Shown: piece after piece, positions 1-11,893 of the stretch
Numbering within the stretch: position 1 is the stretch's first letter
Layout: each line of letters opens with the position of its first letter
Source of the DNA: GCA-2715645 sp042095375
GTDB taxonomy: Bacteria; Bacteroidota; Bacteroidia; Cytophagales; MED-G16
DNA: 64,000 nt
Assembly: GCA_042095375.1 (NCBI GenBank)
Contig: JBELBJ010000005.1
Coordinates: 10,314 to 74,313, forward strand
Reading direction: 5' to 3'
The notes under the pieces: generated by a model
Told to the model about the DNA's origin: nothing
What the model saw: the letters and a program-made list of their open reading frames with translations, nothing else
Database searches by the model: none
Made by a program: the position numbers and the translations under genes

Positions 1-3000
1 ATCGTAATCATTTCCAAGTACGCCTTCCAAATATGTAAGTGTCTGAAGAACACTATCTTCATCAATACATGGGTAAGTATCACCCAAAGCTACTGGAGGT
101 GTATCTGGAACTGGTGTAATCCTTATTGTAACTGTGACGGTATCAGGCAAAACACACTCACCATCATTAACAAGATATGTAAATACATCTTCAAAGTTTT
201 CCGAATCATCATGCAAATAGTCAAATGAACCATTAGCAGAAAGATTCAAAACTCCATATTGAGGAGAAGTTAATGGTATTGGCGGAACAACAGTTACTGG
301 ATCTAATAGGTTTTGATCATTATCATTATGCAATACACCACTATCTGCATTTATAATAAGCTTTCCTCCTTCTAAAATATTTTCATATAAATCATCATTT
401 CCAACTACACATACATTATTAATATTTATGAACGCCGTATCTGCAACTGTAGTAGTGTCTTCACCATCTGTTATAAAATAAGTGAAGAATGTATTATCAG
501 GATTATCTGTACAGTCATGACTATAAGTAAATGAGCCATTTTCATTAGGAATGAATGCTCCCATTGTTGGTAAATCTTTCATAATAATTTTGATAACATC
601 TTTACAATCAGGGTCTGTGTCATTGGCTAAAACTCCACTAGCAGCATCTACGATAATTGTCTTACACTCATTCACAGAATAAGTTTCGTTTTGAGCTCCA
701 GGAGGTGGTCTATTGTTAATTATTATTGTCACTGTAGCAAATGTTGGAGAAAAATCTTCGCCATCCCATAATCTATATTTAAAGGTATCTACATTTGGTT
801 TATCATCTCCATTATGCACATATTGGAAAGAGCCGTCTCTACATGCAGTATTATTTAAAAATCCACAACTAAGTATTCCTTTAGTAGGAATATCTGTAGC
901 AGGAACAAAAACTTCTACTAAACTAATATCATTATCAGGATCCTCATCGTTTTTCTTTAGTCCATTAGCAACATCAATAACTAAAGTTTCACATTCATTA
1001 ATGTAAAAAGTATCATTTCTTGCTGTAGGAGGATCATTTACAGGGGTAATATTTATAATTGCCTTAGTTGCGGGAGCAACAAGACTACCATCAGAAATTC
1101 TATACATAAGGCTATCAATTGTAGTTTCACTTCCATCATGAACATATGTGAAAGCACCATCTGTTTGGGCTTCAAAAGGACCTCCTGTGGGGCAAATCAC
1201 ATTATTTTGGTTATTGAGACATGGATCATTTGGATTTACAACTACATTTGAATTTTCATTATGATATTTTGGTGCCGTCTTCATAGTAACTGTTAGGTTA
1301 TCACAAGAATTTGCATCAGTATCATTATCTTTTAATCCATCTGCGCCAGCAGTAACAGTCAGTGTTTGTCCTTCAAGAATATTATATACATCAGCAACTC
1401 CTACAGGTGCTCTATTTACAATGGTAATCGTTGCAGTAACAGGATCAGCAGTTGAAACCTCCCCATCATTGACAAAATAAGTAAAGCTATCTGTCGTAGG
1501 ATTGGATGTGCCATTGTGTACATATTGGAAAGAACCATCTGTACAAATATTGTTTATTTTATCTTTATTAGGGTCACCATTTGTTGTACAACTTAATACC
1601 CCATGAATGGTGGCAGAATTTATAATAGCTGTTAATTGATCGCTTGGGTCAACATCAGTGTCGTTTACAAGAACTCCATCTGCTATTAAAGCATTTGATC
1701 CATTGAGATCATTTGCTAATATTGTTTCACATTTATCAACTGTGTAATTCTCTCCATTTGCAACTGGTGGTGTATTTATTATATTAATTCTAACTATTGC
1801 TATACCAGATTTGTTATTTGCTCCTTGATTATCATCAAGCTGGTATTTAATTTCATCAACATTTATTAAATCTGTACCGTTGTGGGTATAAGTAAATGTT
1901 CCATTAGGATTAGCTACCCAGTTGTTAGCTTGACTTGGACCTGTACATCCGACACATCCCCAGTCCAATGTAACCTCATTTACATCCATAACATTTTGTT
2001 CTGGATCAGAATCATTTGCTCTCACTCCTAAGTTTATATCACTAATATTGAGTGTTTGTCCTTCATTTACACTATAAGTAAGATCATCATTAGCAACAGG
2101 AGGATCATTTACAGGGGTAATGTTGATAGTAACAGTACCATTTCTAGTACATCCATTACCATCATTTTGACCATATGTAAACGTATCAGTATGGTTTTCA
2201 GTTCCGTTATGTTGGTATTTAAATGCTCCATCTTGACAAATTCCAGCTTGCAAAGTTGCCGGGCAAGTTAAGAATCCATGAGTAGGGTTTGCAATAACAA
2301 CTGCAGTAAGGTTGTCTCCATCAGGATCTACATCAGGAACGGCACCTTGAGAAACACCAGCTGGTGCAGCCACGGTAAAAAACTCTCCTTCATTAACACC
2401 AGCATAAGTATGGTCGTCAACCACTGGACACTCGTTTACTGGAACCACTATAATATTAACTGTATACGGTCCTCCAGCAGCTACATTACATCCTGCATTA
2501 TCTGTTAGATTGTATCTAAAGAAAATACCATTAAAGTTCTCGGTACCATCATGAAAATAGCTAAATGTGCCGTTAGCATTAAGAGTAAAAATACCATGTA
2601 AAGGATTTGGTCCAACTTGAGTTACAATGATTTGATCGTTTTCCTCATCAAAGTCAAATAACACACCATCGTTACCTGAATCATTACCATCATTTCTTAG
2701 AATAACACCTTCCGGATTTCCAGCATTTCCATCTGCTGTTAATAATTCTCCTTCATTCACTGTATAGGTATCATCTTCACCAACTGGACAATCATTAATA
2801 GCAGCAATATTAATAGTAACAGTAGTAGTAGGACAGTTATTTGTAGCCAAGCAATTATCATCTCTTGCAATGTATGTAAAAGTATCACTTGCCCCTGCTG
2901 AGCCGTCATGAAAATAGATAAAAGTACCATTTTGATTAACTGAAAAAGCTGCACCTGCAGCTACAGCATCATAATTATCAGGTTGCTTTACAACTTGATG

Positions 3001-6000
3001 AACCTTCAGAGGGTCGTCTTTAAAAGGGTTAGCTGGAGGAGTAAAATCAGGATCAGTATCATTAATTAAAACTCCAGTATTAAATGTATTAATATTAATA
3101 TTTCCTCCTTCATTACAATTGTACACATCTGGATTAGCAACTGGAGGATCATTTGCTGGTGTAATAGTTATATTTAAAGTTCCTTCATTACTATCACACT
3201 GACCATTGTTTGTTATATATTTTATTACATCAGCTACTGGGGTTTCATTTCCATTATGAACATAGGTGAAAGTACCATTTTGATTAAGAGTAAAAGCACC
3301 TTGAGTAGCTGCTTGAGTAACAGTATAATTTTTTGTTCCACCACCATCATCATCATTTTTAGATAAATCACAAGCAGTACCTCCAGCACAATTGTTACCT
3401 GTTAACGTACCCCCTTCAACTACAGTCTCAGCTTCATTAACAACAATTGGACAGTCAGGTTGTGGTATAATAGTAATGTTAACAACACCTTCTAAATCTC
3501 CTCCTTGAACACAGGCAACTCCAGGAGTTATCACATATGTAAACTGATCAGCAATAGTTTCTGATCCGTTATGTACATATTGAAATGTCCCATCAGGACA
3601 AATTGCTGGATTTCCTAATCCAGGATTTGAAGGGCATGTAAGAGATGTTGCGTTAGATGGTCCAGAGGCTGGCTTTAAAGCAACGGTAAAAGCATCTCCC
3701 TCTGAATCAGTATCTATGGCGTTTCCAAAATTTATATTTTGTTTGTTAATAACTCCCTTAGGATTTAAACCTTGGCCATCCGCTAATATAGTTTCATTTT
3801 CATTAACAGTATAAGCATCATCCATTGCAATTGGACAATCGTTTTGAGCTTTAACTCGGATACTTACCGTGGCTTCAGTTCTATTATTAGGTCCTCCATC
3901 TGCACAGAAAGGAGCAACATTATCTCTAGCATAATAAGAAAATTGATCATTTAAATTATCACTGCCGTTATGGACATAAGTAAATGAACCATCAGGACAA
4001 ATTGCAGGACTTCCTAATCCAGGATTTGAAGGACATGTAAGAGATGTTGCGTTAAAAGGTCCCGAACCTGGCTTGATTTCAACTATAAATGCATCTCCTT
4101 CTATATCGCTATCAACTGCACTAGGCGTAGTCCACTGAATTACACCCTGTGCTGCATTTCTTGTTAATGTTCCACCCTCGTTGACTATGTCAATATAACT
4201 ATCTGGCCTTGCAACAGGACAATTATCGATTGGGGTTATATTTATTGTTACAGTAATAGCAGGAGAAAATCCACCACCAACACAACCAGCATCTATGTAC
4301 CTATAAGTAAAAGTATCAGCATTTGTATTAAGTCCATTGTGAACATATTGTAACTCTCCATTTGCAGTTTGATTTTGAATTACTCCATTAGAAGGTGCAG
4401 CAACTAATTCCCATCCTAGAACATATTTGTTTGATTCTTCATCTCCCGTATCGTTAGCTTTAATTCCATTATCGTTGGCATCTGCATTTGCAGTTCCATC
4501 ATGATCATCAAGTACTAGAGTTCCTCCTTCGGCTACTGTATATGTATCTGCATTTCCTACAGGACAATCATTGGTTTGAGTAATATTTATTGTAACTGTA
4601 ACAGGAGCTGATGCCGCACACCCATCTTGATCATTAATTGTATACTGAAAAGAGTCTGTAACAGATGGTCCACCATTATGAGTATATATAAATGTTCCGT
4701 CAACATTTAAAACAAATGGTCCAACATGATGAGTAGGATTTGAAGCCTTTGTAACTGTCATATTATTATCATTTGAATCTACATCTGAGTCAACACCTGC
4801 TGCTGACTTGGCTCCACCTACTGTTCCAAGAATAACACCACCTCCTGCTCCACCCTTACTATTTATATTTATAGTTTGTCCCTCATTAACCTCGTATGTA
4901 TCTGGTGTACCAATAGGACAATCATTTTGAGGATTAACGTTTAAGTCAACACGAACATCAACTTGACAAACACCATCGGTTAGTATATATTCAAAAAAAT
5001 CGTCTACTCCTACTCCTGGCTCGGCTCCCAAATGAGTATATTTAAATGTACCATCTGAACATATGGAAGGAGCAGCACCTTGATTAGGGTCTCCTCCTTT
5101 TTCACAAATAATAGTACCTTTTGTAGGTGCAGTTTTTATACCTCTATTATTTATACCAGCTGAAGCAACAGTTAATGGAGTAGCATTAGGATCAGTATCA
5201 GCAGCACCTCCAGTTTTACTTCCACCTACAGTTCCTAGTATAACCCCACCTCCTGCTCCTGCAGCAGTATTTATATTAATAAATTGACCTTCATTTACAC
5301 TGTATGTATCTGCAGCCCCAACCGGACATTGATTAACGGATAAATTAACTCTTATATCATCAACTGTACATTCACCATCAGATAATGTATATTCAAAAAA
5401 TGCTGTTGCAGCACCCCCAACATTATCATCATATCTAAACGTTCCATCCGTACAAATTTCGTTAGCTTGATTTAACTTTGCATCACCAGCTGTTCTACAA
5501 GATATAGTTCCTCCAACAGGCAACGTCTTTATTGCAGCAGTTAAATTATCACAATTATTTGGGTCCGTATCTACTAATATCCCATCGTTCCCATCATCTA
5601 TTCCATCATTTCTAGTTAATACACCATTTGGGTTCCCGCCTTGTCCATTGGCATTCAATGTTCCCCCATCATCAATCAATAAAAGATAATTATCAGTTTC
5701 TTTAGTAGGACATATATTCTTTATACAAATTGTAAGAGTTCCTTCATTTGAATCCGCTGTACCATCATTGATTTTATATTTTATAGTTTCAACATTATTA
5801 GCATCATTTGCTGGGGTACAATTATGAGTATATTTATATGATCCATCTGAGCAAAAATTAGCTTGACCAAAGTTTGGATCGCCATTCAAGTCACATATTA
5901 AAGTTCCAAAATCAGGAGCATCTGTTACACTAATATTTCTTGGATCGTTAGGATTGTTAAAAACATCATTGGCTAATATTCCCTCAGAATCAATTCCATT

Positions 6001-7723
6001 TGCAACATTTCCCCTTACAATTGTTTCTCCTCCTTCATTAACTGCATCTGCATCATTACAAGGTATATCATCATTACTTACTACCGGAGCAACATTTTGA
6101 ATTATAATAGTTACTGTACACTCTTCTCCTGCAGCAGGTGGGCAGTTGGGATCTGCTCCATCATCTCCAATTCTATATTTAAAAGTAGTTGAACTTACAA
6201 CAGCTCCTACATTAGGATTCATATTATGAGTATAAGTAAATCTTCCATCACCAGCAGCATTAAAAACCCATGTTCCTGGAACAAATCCAGTAGGATCACT
6301 TGTTTTAACAGCTGAAAGAGTATTGTTTTCTTCATCTGTATCTGGACCTCCAACTGTTTTTCTGCCACCGTAGTTTTTAGCATTATTTGCCTGGTCACCT
6401 TGAATAAAACCACTTCCAACCGGCACGTTCATAGCAAAGCCTTCAGGAATTGTATAAGTATCGTTTGTACAATCAGGACAATCATTTTGAGGTTTTATAT
6501 TAATAGTTACAGTAAATGGGCCTTTAGGTGGACATCCTGATGGGTTATTATTTGCATTATAAGGAACGGGGCCATCATGAAGGGTATATTGAAAAGTAAC
6601 TTGATGATTTGGCGCGGCTGCATTGGTTCCATCATGAACATAAGTGAATGTACCATTCTGATTTAAAGTAAAAGATTGAGCATGAGCAGGTGCTGCACCA
6701 GACAATACTGCCTTTAATACATCTCCATTATTAATATCTGAATCTGCTGTTCCAGCAGTTTTTTTACCTTCATTTGCTCCTGTTCCAGGTACATCACCAA
6801 CGGTACCTAATATAACTCCTCCTCCTGCGCCAGCAGCTGTAGCTACATTAAGTGTTCCACCCTCATTAACCTCATAGACATCTCCTGTGCCTCCTACTGG
6901 ACAGTGGTTAACATTTATTGTTACAGTAGCATTTACATTTGAATTTTCTTCTCCATCAAAAAGCTTATAGGTAAATTGATCTGTAAGCTGGTTATTTCCT
7001 GTAAATGTATAAGTGAATTTTCCATTTTGACAAAACCATGCCAAACTATTATAAGCATCTCCACCAACATCACACAGAAGAGTTCCATGGTCAGGAAAAT
7101 CATTTTGCCATACCATTTTTTTTGCATTAGTTCCAGGGTCATTGGCAAGGGGACCTGGAGCGGCTATAACTAGAGGGGTTCCAACATTTACTGTATATTG
7201 ATCATTTTGTGGAACTGGTGGAGTATTTACAACCTGGACTCTAAAGGTACTCTGAGTTGTAAGAGCTCCATCAGTTAAAGTATAGTTCATTGTTTCATCA
7301 AAAGTTGAAGTTAAAGCAGCAGGAGCAGTATAAGTTAATGTACCATTAGCGGCACTAAAATTTGATATCGTTCCTTTTGAAAATTGAGCTTGAGCCAAAG
7401 CCCAAGTTAGTTGTGCTTTTGGATTATCATCATCTCCATCATTAACACTTAAATCAATATTCGTGACAGAACCTTCTGCTAAATTAATAATAGCATCTGG
7501 CAAAGGTTCAGGGGCATCGTTAACACTATTTGTTNNNNNNNNNNNNNNNNNNNNNNNNNNNNNNNNNNNNNNNNNNNNNNNNNNNNNNNNNNNNNNNNNN
7601 NNNNNNNNNNNNNNNNNNNNNNNNNNNNNNNNNNGAATCAGGATTTGCAGTTTGAGAAAACAACTCAAAAAAAGAGAAAAATATAAGTGTAAAAAATATT
7701 ATGAAATAATTATTTCTCATCAT
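1..7723 (-). CDS. Giant secreted tandem-repeat (cadherin/Ig-like) surface protein, partial
   Basis: The gene starts at the ATG at 7723 (a second ATG follows at 7720) and encodes a hydrophobic signal peptide ending near FELFSQTANPD. After the assembly gap it continues as one uninterrupted frame of about 2,511 codons to base 1, with no stop, so the C-terminus lies outside the window. About 20 repeats of 105-135 residues follow each other. Each opens with a linker like NDCPVG-x-DTYTVNEGG, continues with GVLxNDxDxD and DGTFxYxHxGS, and closes with FxYxxxDG plus a TVTINI strand. This is the pattern of cadherin-like/VCBS-type tandem repeats in very large bacterial adhesins. Many repeats carry a cysteine pair around the DGTF strand. 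The frames before and after the gap differ, which is expected for a gap of unknown size. Cell-surface adhesion or matrix binding is inferred from the family; the ligand is unknown. Confidence 0.9.
7535..7634. other. Assembly gap (100 N) inside the giant adhesin gene
   Basis: Exactly 100 N, the usual placeholder for a gap of unknown length. It falls just after the signal peptide of the adhesin gene. The flanks share no obvious duplicated sequence, so the missing segment may be substantial, for example one or more repeats. Confidence 0.97.
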
Positions 7724-7743
7724 TTAAGGCTAAGTAGATTATG

Positions 7744-7751
7744 CAAATATA
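7744..7751 (-). promoter_or_regulatory. Promoter -7 box (TATATTTG) of the giant adhesin gene
   Basis: On the minus strand TATATTTG matches the Bacteroidota SigA -7 consensus TAnnTTTG. It lies about 20 bases before the first ATG, which would give a very short leader. No clear -33 TTG box is seen at ideal spacing. Confidence 0.55.
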
Positions 7752-7823
7752 AAGATTTTGAGTCTTTCATCTATAAAAAATAAATTTTTGGTTTCATATT
7801 CAAAAATGCTCACAATTTAGTTT

Positions 7824-8861
7824 TTAAGCTTTATTTTTATTAGCCAATTGGCCACATGCCGCATCTATATCTTTACCTCTACTTCTTCTTACCTTCACAA
7901 CCACTCCTTTATTTTCTAGGTATGAGATAAAATGATTCATTTTTAATTCTGAAGATTTTTCGAATTGACTATCCTCGATCGGGTTATATTCAATAATATT
8001 AACTTTAGATGGAGTATGTCTAGTAAAAGAGTAAAGGTTTTTGGCATCTTCAATAGAATCATTAAATTCATTAAATAAAATATATTCATAGGTTAGCTGT
8101 TTCTTCATCTTTGAATAATAATATTCTATAGCTTCTTTAAGAGATTTTAATGAATTTGACTCTCCAATTGGCATAATTTGATTTCTTTTTTCATCAGTTG
8201 CTGCATGTAAAGACAACGCCAAATTGACTCCAATATTATCATCAGCTAATTTTTTAATCATTTTTGAAATTCCTGAAGTTGAAAGAGTAATCCTTCTTTT
8301 TGAAATACTTAAGCCTTTAGATGAAGTTAAACGATCAATGGATTGAATAACATTTGAGTAATTCAATAAAGGCTCTCCCATACCCATGTAAACGATATTA
8401 GATAGTGAAAAGTTATAATTTTCCTTGGCTTGCCTACTGATATGTACCACTTGATCATAAATTTCTCCAGCAGATAAATTCCTTTTTCTATCCATAGTTC
8501 CTGTAGCGCAGAATTTACAAGAAAGAGAACATCCTACCTGAGATGAAATGCAAGCCGTCATTCTTTTATTTTGAGGTATAAGAACTCCTTCTACTGTATA
8601 CCCATCAAAAAGCTTAAATTTAGTTTTTATTGTTTTATCACTACTAACTTGAATTTCATCAGAATTGATTGAGTTAATAATAAAGTTAGAATCTAATAAT
8701 TCTCTGTTAAATTTTGAAATATTTTTCATTTCAGAAAAAGAAGATTTAGATTTTTTCCACAACCATTCCATTATCTGCTTAGCCACAAAGCTCTTTTGTT
8801 TGTTTTGAAGAAAAAATTCTTCAAGCTCTTTAGTCGAAATAGTTCTAATATCTTTTTTCAT
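7824..8861 (-). CDS. rlmN: 23S rRNA (adenine2503-C2)-methyltransferase / tRNA (adenine37-C2)-methyltransferase RlmN
   Basis: A radical SAM methyltransferase of 345 residues, the normal length. It methylates C2 of A2503 in 23S rRNA and, in characterised homologs, A37 of some tRNAs. The 4Fe-4S cluster cysteines are visible as C111-x3-C115-x2-C118 in GCSLSCKFCATG. C104 and C336 (in DAACGQL) correspond to the two catalytic cysteines of the E. coli enzyme with the expected spacing. The SAM-binding MGMGEPLLN motif is also present. The gene is monocistronic or leads into the adhesin gene 100 bases downstream, and it diverges from the TRAP permease genes. A TATCTTTG box lies just upstream. Confidence 0.97.
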   Translation of the reverse strand: MKKDIRTISTKELEEFFLQNKQKSFVAKQIMEWLWKKSKSSFSEMKNISKFNRELLDSNFIINSINSDEIQVSSDKTIKTKFKLFDGYTVEGVLIPQNKRMTACISSQVGCSLSCKFCATGTMDRKRNLSAGEIYDQVVHISRQAKENYNFSLSNIVYMGMGEPLLNYSNVIQSIDRLTSSKGLSISKRRITLSTSGISKMIKKLADDNIGVNLALSLHAATDEKRNQIMPIGESNSLKSLKEAIEYYYSKMKKQLTYEYILFNEFNDSIEDAKNLYSFTRHTPSKVNIIEYNPIEDSQFEKSSELKMNHFISYLENKGVVVKVRRSRGKDIDAACGQLANKNKA

Positions 8862-8882
8862 CTAATAGATTTTTAAATATTA

Positions 8883-8890
8883 CAAAGATA
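8883..8890 (-). promoter_or_regulatory. Promoter -7 box (TATCTTTG) of rlmN
   Basis: TATCTTTG on the minus strand fits TAnnTTTG exactly and ends about 21 bases before the rlmN ATG. It lies in the 69-base divergent region shared with the TRAP permease operon. Confidence 0.55.
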
Positions 8891-8930
8891 TTAAATTCAA
8901 TATTTTGTATTTTGTATTATTGATTTAAAA

Positions 8931-9422
8931 ATGTTAAAAAAAAATATTGAAAATCTTATAAAAAGAACTGGCCAAATTACTTCATGGCTAAGTTTGATTT
9001 TGGTTTTAGTGATATCCATAGATGTTTTTCTAAGGTATATTTTTAATTACTCAACAGCGGGATTCTACGAATTGGAGTGGCACCTTTTTGCATGTATTTT
9101 TATTTTGGGATCATCATATACTCTTCAAAAAAATAGACATGTAAGAGTCGATGTCTTTTATAATGAATTTAGTGACAAAACAAAGAGTTGGGTTAATCTA
9201 ATTGGAACAATAGTATTTTTGTTGCCATTTAGTTATATCATAATAATATCTTCGATACCCTTTGTGGAAAATTCTTACTTAATTTTAGAATCAAGCCCTG
9301 ATCAAGGTGGGCTTCCTTTCAGGTTTATTATAAAATCTATTATTCCAATTGGTTTTATCCTCTTTTTCCTTCAAGGTTGTTTAGAAATAATAAAACATAT
9401 TTCCGAATTAAATAAAAAATAG
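8931..9422 (+). CDS. dctQ: TRAP transporter small permease subunit (DctQ family)
   Basis: A 163-residue membrane protein with four predicted hydrophobic segments (about residues 14-34, 45-60, 88-110 and 130-152). The loop FYELEWHLF between the first two helices is typical of DctQ subunits of TRAP transporters for 2-oxo acids or related carboxylates. It pairs with the large permease that starts 3 bases after its stop. The start is the only ATG before the first helix. The substrate is set by the binding protein encoded convergently at 10745-11866. The leader contains TATTTTGT, a near match to the promoter -7 consensus. Confidence 0.88.
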   Translation: MLKKNIENLIKRTGQITSWLSLILVLVISIDVFLRYIFNYSTAGFYELEWHLFACIFILGSSYTLQKNRHVRVDVFYNEFSDKTKSWVNLIGTIVFLLPFSYIIIISSIPFVENSYLILESSPDQGGLPFRFIIKSIIPIGFILFFLQGCLEIIKHISELNKK

Positions 9423-9424
9423 AA

Positions 9425-10744
9425 ATGATGGAGTACATACCTTTATTATTATTTGCTCTAGTTTTTATTTTAATACTTATTGGGTATCCTGTTGCTTTAA
9501 CTCTTGGAGGTGTTTCTGTTATAGCAGGAATTATTTTTTTTGATGTAGACTTTTTTTATTTACTGTCTTTAAGAATTTATGGGATAATGAACAATTTTGT
9601 TCTTTTAGCTGTTCCTCTTTTTATTTTTATGGGCATCACTCTTGAAAAGTCAGGTATAGCGGAAAAATTACTTGAAACAATGGCTTTAATGTTTGGGAGA
9701 ATTAAAGGGGGATTAGCAATTTCAGTTATTATAGTTGGAGCTATGTTAGCTGCTTCAACAGGTATAGTTGGGGCAACTGTAGTAACAATGGGCTTGATAA
9801 GTTTACCTACTATGTTAAAAAGAGGGTATAGTCCATCTTTAGCAACTGGAGTAATTGCATCCTCTGGAACCTTAGGTCAAATTATTCCACCTTCAGTCGT
9901 TTTAGTTTTGCTTGGAAGCGTTTTAAATGTGTCGGTTGGAAGTTTATTTACCTCTGCATTATTTCCTGGAGTAATTCTAGTTTTATTGTACCTTTTGTAT
10001 ATCATAATTATTTCTTTAATCTATCCAAAACTTGCTCCTAGCATGCCAGAAAATGAGATTAAAAAATTCCATGAGGAAACAAGTTTTTTTCAGATTACTA
10101 AAGCTTTTGTTTTACCATTTTTGCTTATCGGAACAGTACTGGGCTCTATTTTTTTAGGTATTGCATCACCGACTGAAGCGGCAGGTGTTGGAGCATTAGG
10201 AGCAATAATTCTTAGTAAATCAAATGGAGGACTCAAGATAAAAGTACTAAAAGAAATTATGCAGGAAACTACTCATTTAACTTCCACAGTATTCATGATT
10301 CTTATAGGAGCAACTTCATTTTCATTAGTATTTAGAGGATTAGAAGGAGATAAGGTTCTCATAGATCTAATAACTCAAGCAAATCTATCCCCCAATGAAT
10401 TTGTAATATTAGTTCTTTTAATAATATTTCTTGCTGGATTTTTTATCGATTTCATTGAAATAATATTTATTATAGTCCCTGTTGTAGTTCCAATATTTAT
10501 TGCGTTAGATATTGATTTAATATGGGTTGGTATACTAATTGCAATTAATCTTCAAACCTCTTTTTTAACTCCTCCATTTGGATTTTCATTATTTTACTTA
10601 AAAAGTGTTGCACCAAAAGAGGTAAAAACAAAAGACATTTATGTTGGAGTAATTCCTTTTGTTTTGATTCAATTAATATTTCTTGCCACTCTTGTTATTT
10701 ATCCTGAAATAATATCAATCTTTCCAAAATTTTTAATGAAATAA
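9425..10744 (+). CDS. dctM: TRAP transporter large permease subunit (DctM family)
   Basis: A 439-residue polytopic membrane protein, the usual DctM length, with about 12 hydrophobic segments. Family hallmarks include AVPLFIFMG near residue 62, the ASTGIVGATVVTMG stretch, SSGTLGQIIPPSV and TEAAGVGALGA. It is expected to form the Na+-coupled channel of the TRAP transporter with the small subunit just upstream. The gene probably starts at the first of two adjacent ATGs. Its stop codon abuts the stop of the binding-protein gene on the other strand with no spacer, so the three TRAP genes are not one transcript, unlike the usual dctPQM order. Confidence 0.95.
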   Translation: MMEYIPLLLFALVFILILIGYPVALTLGGVSVIAGIIFFDVDFFYLLSLRIYGIMNNFVLLAVPLFIFMGITLEKSGIAEKLLETMALMFGRIKGGLAISVIIVGAMLAASTGIVGATVVTMGLISLPTMLKRGYSPSLATGVIASSGTLGQIIPPSVVLVLLGSVLNVSVGSLFTSALFPGVILVLLYLLYIIIISLIYPKLAPSMPENEIKKFHEETSFFQITKAFVLPFLLIGTVLGSIFLGIASPTEAAGVGALGAIILSKSNGGLKIKVLKEIMQETTHLTSTVFMILIGATSFSLVFRGLEGDKVLIDLITQANLSPNEFVILVLLIIFLAGFFIDFIEIIFIIVPVVVPIFIALDIDLIWVGILIAINLQTSFLTPPFGFSLFYLKSVAPKEVKTKDIYVGVIPFVLIQLIFLATLVIYPEIISIFPKFLMK

Positions 10745-11866
10745 TTATAAAGTATAATACATTTTGTCACTCACTGATGACCATTCCTCAATTGATTCTC
10801 TAAATTTTTTATAATGTTGAAAAATTTTTTTACTTTTTTCATCCTTTGATATTAATTCATCAATAACATCATTCGTTTTTCTTTTTAACTCTCTAATTAC
10901 TTCATCAGGAAATTGTTTTAGTATAACACCTTTTTCATTTATTAGTTTATTCAAATAAATACTATTTTTGGAATCGCATTCACAAAGCATCCATGTATTC
11001 ATAGCCTCAATCCCATGAATGATAATTTCCTGTAAATCAGATGGAAGATTATAAAATTTTTTTTTGTTAACAATCATTTCAAGGACTCCCCCTGGTTCAT
11101 GCCATCCAGGATAGTAATAGTATTTTGCAACTTGATAAAATCCCATCAAATAATCATGATATGGTCCAATCCACTCTGTAGCATCGATAACTCCTCTTTC
11201 TAAATTTGTGTATATCTCTCCACCAGCAACTGTTACAGCAGAACCTCCTACCTTTGATAACACCTTTCCTCCAAAGCCAGGGATCCTCATTTTTAAACCT
11301 TTTAAGTCTTGAATAGAATTAATTTCTTTATTAAACCAACCTCCCATTTGCATGCTAGTGTTTCCTCCAGGAAAAGGAATTAGATCAAATGGATCATATA
11401 ATTCTTTATACAATTCATTTCCACCACCTGAAATAAGCCATGCATTCATTTGAAGAGGGTTCATTCCAAATGGAACAGAAGAAAAAAATTGACATGCAGG
11501 AACTTTCCCAGCCCAATAATATGAAGCGCCACTACCCATTTCAATAGCACCACTACTAACTGCATCAAAACATTCGAGGCTTGGAATTAATTCTCCTCCT
11601 CCATAAACCTTTATTTCTAATCTACCTCCTGACATTTTATTTATCCACTGAGATAGAATATTACATCCTTCTCCAAGAACAGGAAAGTTGGGTGGCCATG
11701 TTGTAACCATCTTCCATTGATAGTTTTTGTTAAAGTTTATATTTGGTGAATTTATTTTAGTTTCTGATTTTTTATCAGCACAAGAAGATAAAGAAACAAA
11801 AGAAGCAGATAAGGCAAGGCTTGAATTAGTAATAAACTTTCTTCTAGAAGATTTTTTATTTTTCAT
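10745..11866 (-). CDS. dctP: TRAP transporter substrate-binding lipoprotein (DctP/TakP-like), Tat-type signal
   Basis: A 373-residue periplasmic solute receptor. The N-terminus carries a twin-arginine-like SRRKFI followed by a hydrophobic stretch and the lipobox-like SLSSC, so it is probably a Tat-exported lipoprotein. The mature part begins with TTWPPNFPVLGEG, characteristic of the TakP/mannitol-chloroaromatic type TRAP receptors that bind 2-oxo acids. A central region, ERGVIDATEWIGPYHD, is also typical. The ligand (pyruvate or another 2-oxo acid) is inferred from family only. The gene is convergent with its permease partners and 27 bases downstream of the DUF5916 gene. TACCTTTA in that spacer is a near-consensus promoter box. 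Confidence 0.92.
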   Translation of the reverse strand: MKNKKSSRRKFITNSSLALSASFVSLSSCADKKSETKINSPNINFNKNYQWKMVTTWPPNFPVLGEGCNILSQWINKMSGGRLEIKVYGGGELIPSLECFDAVSSGAIEMGSGASYYWAGKVPACQFFSSVPFGMNPLQMNAWLISGGGNELYKELYDPFDLIPFPGGNTSMQMGGWFNKEINSIQDLKGLKMRIPGFGGKVLSKVGGSAVTVAGGEIYTNLERGVIDATEWIGPYHDYLMGFYQVAKYYYYPGWHEPGGVLEMIVNKKKFYNLPSDLQEIIIHGIEAMNTWMLCECDSKNSIYLNKLINEKGVILKQFPDEVIRELKRKTNDVIDELISKDEKSKKIFQHYKKFRESIEEWSSVSDKMYYTL

Positions 11867-11893
11867 AGCACTTAATAAAACTAACTAAAGGTA

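Noticed and set aside
713..2508. Several plus-strand open frames opposite the giant adhesin gene
   Set aside because: They are antisense shadows of a continuous minus-strand repeat protein frame. Their translations are low in complexity and have no family features.
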